NCBI GenBank assembly: GCA_021287075.1
Contig: JAJTBD010000001.1
Span: 62,001 to 126,000 of the forward strand
Reading direction: 5' to 3'
Origin: Micrococcales bacterium
GTDB lineage: Bacteria > Actinomycetota > Actinomycetes > Actinomycetales > Dermatophilaceae
DNA length: 64,000 nucleotides
The notes beneath the pieces were generated by a model. The model was not told the DNA's origin, searched no databases, and worked only from the letters and a program-made list of their open reading frames with translations. The translations under genes and the position numbers were made by a program. Positions 60,696-64,000 of this stretch are shown piece by piece. Numbering within the stretch: position 1 is the first letter of the stretch; each line of letters begins with the position of its first letter.

Positions 60696-61856
60696 ATGAG
60701 CGGATCGGGCAGTGGTCGTCGAGTGACGAGGTGGCGGGCTGCGGCCGGCACCACAGCCGGGGGAGCAGCACTCGGCGGCGGCGCCGTGCTCGGGCTGTCG
60801 ACCTATGTCGCGCGCCGTGTCATCGCCGTCGACAACGACCGGCCGGACGACGTCGAGGTGCTCGCGGTCGACGGCGACAGCCTCGTGCTGTCGGCGACCG
60901 ACGAGACTGCCGTCGACGGGCGGTATGGCCTCTGGCTCGATCGGGGCGCCGGCCATGCCCGCTTCGGGGGCATCCTGGAGAGTGGCGACGGGTGGGTGCA
61001 CCGAGAGCTGCACGGCGTCGACTCCGGTGTGCTGCAACCGGGCCCGGCCCGGTTCAGCGCCTTCTACTACGGCTCGGACCCACTCACCGACCTCGGCCTG
61101 GAGTTCGAGGAGACGACCTTCGCCAGCGATCTTGGCCCCATGCCGGCCTGGGTGGTCCCCGGCGGGGACGGCTCGCGCTGGGCCGTCCTCGTCCACGGTC
61201 GCGGAGGTCGTCGGCTCGAGACCCTGCGCGCTGTCCCGGCGCTGCATGCTGCGGGGCTGTCCGTGCTCGTGCCGTCCTATCGCAACGACGAGGACGCGAT
61301 GCCCGCCCCGGACGGGCGCTACAGCCTCGGGCTGTCGGAGTGGCGTGACCTCGAGAGCGCCGTTGTCGAGGCCGTGCGCCGCGGGGCCAGGGAGGTGGTG
61401 CTGGTCGGCTGGTCGATGGGCGGCGCGATCATCCTCCAGATGCTCTCCCAGTCACGCCTGCGACCTCTCGTGAGCCGGGTCGTGCTCGACGCGCCCGTGG
61501 TCGACTGGGGCAATGTGCTCGAGCACCAGGCGCGGATCAACCGGGTGCCGGGACAGGTGGCCGTGCTCGCGCAGGGGCTGATGGGCCGGCGGTCCGCCCG
61601 CCGCCTGGTCGGGGTGCACGAGGCCATCGATGTCGCCCAGACCGACTGGGTCCGCCGCGCCGACGAGCTTACCCACCGCATCCTGCTCATCCACTCCCTC
61701 GACGACGAGTTCGTCCCTGCGATCCCGTCGGTGCGGCTCGCGGAGGCGCGCCCAGATCTGGTGACCTTCGTGCCGTGGCGGCACGCGCGGCATACCAAAG
61801 AGTGGAACACCGAGCCGGAGCGGTGGGACCGCATCGTGCGCGAGTTCGTCTCGTAA
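60696..61856 (+). CDS. Membrane-anchored alpha/beta hydrolase
   Basis: This 386-residue hydrolase begins with a short basic segment and a hydrophobic Ala/Gly helix (about residues 13-40) that may anchor it. The catalytic triad fits GWSMGG (Ser), LDDEFVP (Asp) and ARHTKEWN (His). It is of the prolyl-oligopeptidase-like class. Divergent from ligC. Substrate unknown. Confidence 0.82.
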   Translation: MSGSGSGRRVTRWRAAAGTTAGGAALGGGAVLGLSTYVARRVIAVDNDRPDDVEVLAVDGDSLVLSATDETAVDGRYGLWLDRGAGHARFGGILESGDGWVHRELHGVDSGVLQPGPARFSAFYYGSDPLTDLGLEFEETTFASDLGPMPAWVVPGGDGSRWAVLVHGRGGRRLETLRAVPALHAAGLSVLVPSYRNDEDAMPAPDGRYSLGLSEWRDLESAVVEAVRRGAREVVLVGWSMGGAIILQMLSQSRLRPLVSRVVLDAPVVDWGNVLEHQARINRVPGQVAVLAQGLMGRRSARRLVGVHEAIDVAQTDWVRRADELTHRILLIHSLDDEFVPAIPSVRLAEARPDLVTFVPWRHARHTKEWNTEPERWDRIVREFVS

Positions 61857-61871
61857 AGCTAGCGATTGAGC

Positions 61872-62588
61872 TCAGCGGCGCACGGTCCACAGCCCCAGCA
61901 GCGTCCCGTCCTCCTCGAGCAGATGGCGGGGCGCGAGCGCGATCTCCTCGATCTCGGCTGCGAGGATGCTGTGCGCGCGGCCGACCAGGCGCGGCGTCCA
62001 GCTCAGCGCCATCTCGTCGACGAGGCCCGCCGCCAGGGCATCGGTGAGCAGGGTCGGCCCGCCCTCGAGCAGGAGCGCCGGCCCGAAGCGCTCGGCCAGC
62101 GCCGTGAAGGCAAGCGGCAGGTCGACCACGTCGTCGCCGGCGACCACCACATGGTCGGCTCCCAGCCGGCCGCGGGCATGCCGTAGCCGCCCCGCCGGCG
62201 CTGAGGCGCACGTGACCAGCACCGCCTCGCCGCGGTCCTCCTCGGGCGACCCGATCGAGCGCGGCAGGCTGCCGCTCCCGCTGACCACGGCGATGGTCGG
62301 CGCGTGGCCGGAGTCGTCCCGCTCGAGCCGGCCGTAGCCCTCGGCCCGCACCGTGCCCGCCCCGACGACCACCACATCGGCGAGCGAGCGCAGCACGTCG
62401 AAGACGGCGTTGTCGGCGGTGGTGTTGATCGAGCCGGAGACGCCGTCATGCCCGCTGGCGGAGCCGTCGACGGTGGCGACCATGTTGGAGCGCACCCACG
62501 GCTCGGCCGGCCAGGCATAGAGCTCGCGGAGGCGGTCGGGGCCGACCGGGCCGGTTCGCTGGTCATCCTCGGACATCAGCAGGCGCAT
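61872..62588 (-). CDS. RibD C-terminal-like (dihydrofolate reductase fold) reductase
   Basis: This 238-residue NADPH-dependent reductase-type protein has RSNMVATVDGSASG, VVVVGAGTVRAEGYG and ALLLEGGPTLL, the pattern of RibD_C domains. It has no deaminase domain, so it is not a full RibD. GAGACT lies 6 nt before the ATG (leaderless). The substrate could be a pterin or riboflavin precursor. Confidence 0.85.
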   Translation of the reverse strand: MRLLMSEDDQRTGPVGPDRLRELYAWPAEPWVRSNMVATVDGSASGHDGVSGSINTTADNAVFDVLRSLADVVVVGAGTVRAEGYGRLERDDSGHAPTIAVVSGSGSLPRSIGSPEEDRGEAVLVTCASAPAGRLRHARGRLGADHVVVAGDDVVDLPLAFTALAERFGPALLLEGGPTLLTDALAAGLVDEMALSWTPRLVGRAHSILAAEIEEIALAPRHLLEEDGTLLGLWTVRR

Positions 62589-62655
62589 GCCCCAAGTCTC
62601 GCAGCACCGGCAGGGGTGGTTGTCCGTGGCGAGGCCGTGGGGCAGGATCGGGCCC

Positions 62656-63600
62656 ATGGCGAAGAAGAGCGACAAGAAGAAGTCCAAGGTCGACAAGGGC
62701 ATCCGCAAGGCCGAGAGCCTGATCGGCAAGGATCTCCGCGAGCTCGCGACGACCCCCGACGAGCAGACCTCCTCCTTCCGGGAGGCGCTGCGCGTGGAGA
62801 AGGGCTTCGTCCTCGCCGATCTCGACCCCTCCTCGACACCCGGCTTCTCCGGTGACAAGGCGGCCGGGCAGGCCGCCCTTGAGCCGCTTGCCGCGCCCAT
62901 CGGCGAGCTCCAGGAGCGGCTCTATGCCGAGGCCAGGGGCGGCGGCAAGCGCTCCGTGCTGCTGCTCGTGCAGGGCATGGACACCTCCGGCAAGGGCGGC
63001 ATCATGCGCCACGTCGTGGGAGCCGCCGACCCGCAGGGCGTGCGCATCACCGCCTTCAAGCAGCCGACCGAGGAGGAGCGCAAGCACGACTTCCTCTGGC
63101 GCATCGAGAACGCCCTGCCCGAGCCCGGCTATATCGGCGTCTTCGATCGCTCGCAGTACGAGGACGTGCTTGTGGTGCGTGTCAACGACCTTGTGCCGCA
63201 TGAGGAGTGGAGCCAGCGCTACCGGCTGATCAATGAGTTCGAGCGCAAGGTCGTGGCCAGCGGGACCACGATGATCAAGGTGATGCTCCACATCTCCAAG
63301 GACGAGCAGAAGGCCCGGCTGGCCGAGCGGCTCGAGCGACCCGACAAGCACTGGAAGTACAACCCGGGCGACCTCGACGAGCGCGCCCAGTGGGACGAGT
63401 ACATGGAGGCCTACCAGGCGCTCTTCGACAAGACCTCCACGGTGGGCGCTCCCTGGTATGCCGTGCCGGCCGACCGCAAGTGGTATGCCCGGCTGGCCGT
63501 GATGAACCTGCTGCTGGAGCACCTCGCGGAGCTCGACCCGCAGTGGCCCGAGGCCGACTTCGACGTCAAGGCCGAGCAGCAGCGCCTGGCCGAGAGCTGA
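62656..63600 (+). CDS. ppk2: Polyphosphate kinase 2 family protein
   Basis: This 314-residue enzyme transfers phosphate between polyphosphate and nucleotides. Walker A is GMDTSGKGG (107-115), Walker B FDRSQYEDV, and the lid FERKVVASG. The basic N-terminal 20 residues (MAKKSDKKKSKVDKG) precede the fold. Class I (NDP-to-NTP) or II cannot be separated by eye. CAGGAT sits 7 nt before the ATG. Confidence 0.88.
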   Translation: MAKKSDKKKSKVDKGIRKAESLIGKDLRELATTPDEQTSSFREALRVEKGFVLADLDPSSTPGFSGDKAAGQAALEPLAAPIGELQERLYAEARGGGKRSVLLLVQGMDTSGKGGIMRHVVGAADPQGVRITAFKQPTEEERKHDFLWRIENALPEPGYIGVFDRSQYEDVLVVRVNDLVPHEEWSQRYRLINEFERKVVASGTTMIKVMLHISKDEQKARLAERLERPDKHWKYNPGDLDERAQWDEYMEAYQALFDKTSTVGAPWYAVPADRKWYARLAVMNLLLEHLAELDPQWPEADFDVKAEQQRLAES

Positions 63601-63606
63601 GAGCGC

Positions 63607-64000
63607 TCAGCGCGCCGTTAAGGCGCGGTCGATGATCGCCCGTCCGTGCTGACGAGCGGCCGCCGGGTCGAGCGTGCCAAAGGCCGAACCGCGCTGTCCG
63701 CCAAGGCGACTGGCGATGAAGAGGTCGGCGACCTCCCCCGGGGCGTGCTGGGCGAGCAGGGTCGCCTGGAGGGTCAGCGCCAGGTGCTCGACGATGCCAC
63801 GGGCCATCAGCTGGGAGTCCGGTGAGGCGGCAGCGGCGATGAGCTCGTCGACGCGTGCGATGGCGGTGTCCAGAGTCGCGTTGGCGCCGGCGGCCAGGGC
63901 GAGCTGCTTGCGGAAGGCCTCCACCGAGGCCGGCTCCCGGGTCACCGCGCGCAGGACGTCGAGCGCGTTGACATTGCCCGAGCCCTCCCAGATCGAGTTG
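63607..64000 (-). CDS. Acyl-CoA dehydrogenase/AidB-like protein, C-terminal part
   Basis: The gene continues beyond the window. The visible end includes NSIWEGSGNVNALDVLRAVTR, the usual acyl-CoA dehydrogenase/AidB C-terminal active-site-lid motif, followed by about 110 helical residues. Function as a flavin dehydrogenase or alkylation-response protein is from family only. Confidence 0.8.
   Translation of the reverse strand, partial: NSIWEGSGNVNALDVLRAVTREPASVEAFRKQLALAAGANATLDTAIARVDELIAAAASPDSQLMARGIVEHLALTLQATLLAQHAPGEVADLFIASRLGGQRGSAFGTLDPAAARQHGRAIIDRALTAR

Overview
The window is roughly 70 % GC by eye, densely coded on both strands, rich in GTG starts and organised like an actinomycete chromosome. 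Several families present are largely actinobacterial: SepH, DUF4193, DUF3710, DUF3159, DUF5998, DUF3000, the Fe-S type ferrochelatase, and TrkA-pair potassium regulators. From memory, the order suhB - DUF4193 - dut - DUF3710 - OB-fold - DUF3159 - ceoC/ceoB - APC permease - TRAM methyltransferase, then dxs, ribonuclease D/DUF3000, hemE, chdC and msrB, follows the Mycobacterium tuberculosis Rv2674-Rv2701c region. A Micrococcales member (Intrasporangiaceae-like) is my inference; nothing here fixes the genus. I see no prophage, transposase, CRISPR array, rRNA or tRNA.

Layout. 1-11502: topoisomerase IV subunit B (cut by the window edge) and subunit A flank an amino-acid permease and a LacI-controlled sugar ABC importer that lacks its own ATPase. 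11570-18397: a GNAT/acyl-CoA-synthetase-like protein, DUF5998, a phosphodiesterase-superfamily enzyme, thymidine kinase and the division protein SepH. 18514-28739: the conserved block (ferrochelatase, SuhB, dUTPase, DUFs, K+ uptake regulators, permease, RNA methyltransferase), with a 391-bp convergent gap holding an 81-bp tandem repeat. 28805-36075: aconitase behind a perfect palindrome, an iron-siderophore ABC operon behind a DtxR/IdeR box, and an unknown 157-aa gene behind two overlapping LexA boxes. 36143-49939: dxs, a hydrolase, a bdhA-pucR pair, a candidate structured RNA, a HTH-MurA fusion, fadAB, ribonuclease D and DUF3000. 50022-64000: a permease, hemE, an aminotransferase, DUF4349, coproheme decarboxylase, MsrB, a secreted nuclease, a split NHEJ polymerase/ligase pair, a reductase, PPK2 and a truncated acyl-CoA dehydrogenase.

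How the genes work together. HemE, CpfC and ChdC are three enzymes of the coproporphyrin-dependent haem route, and iron acquisition is encoded nearby. FadA/FadB, PPK2 and aconitase belong to central and energy metabolism. DNA topology and repair are represented by topoisomerase IV, LigD-Pol, LigC, dUTPase, Tdk and an SOS-controlled unknown.

The strongest unexplained signal is a dispersed octamer, GTATGCCG. The heptamer GTATGCC occurs 52 times, exactly 26 per strand, about one per 1.2 kb, and forms inverted pairs in the stems of four terminators. The density, orientation balance and terminator use are like DNA-uptake sequences of Neisseria and Haemophilus. Other leads are a MurA homologue fused to an XRE repressor domain with a 22-bp palindrome over its own start codon, an SOS-regulated orphan protein, a hairpin-rich candidate RNA with GNRA loops, and widespread leaderless starts.
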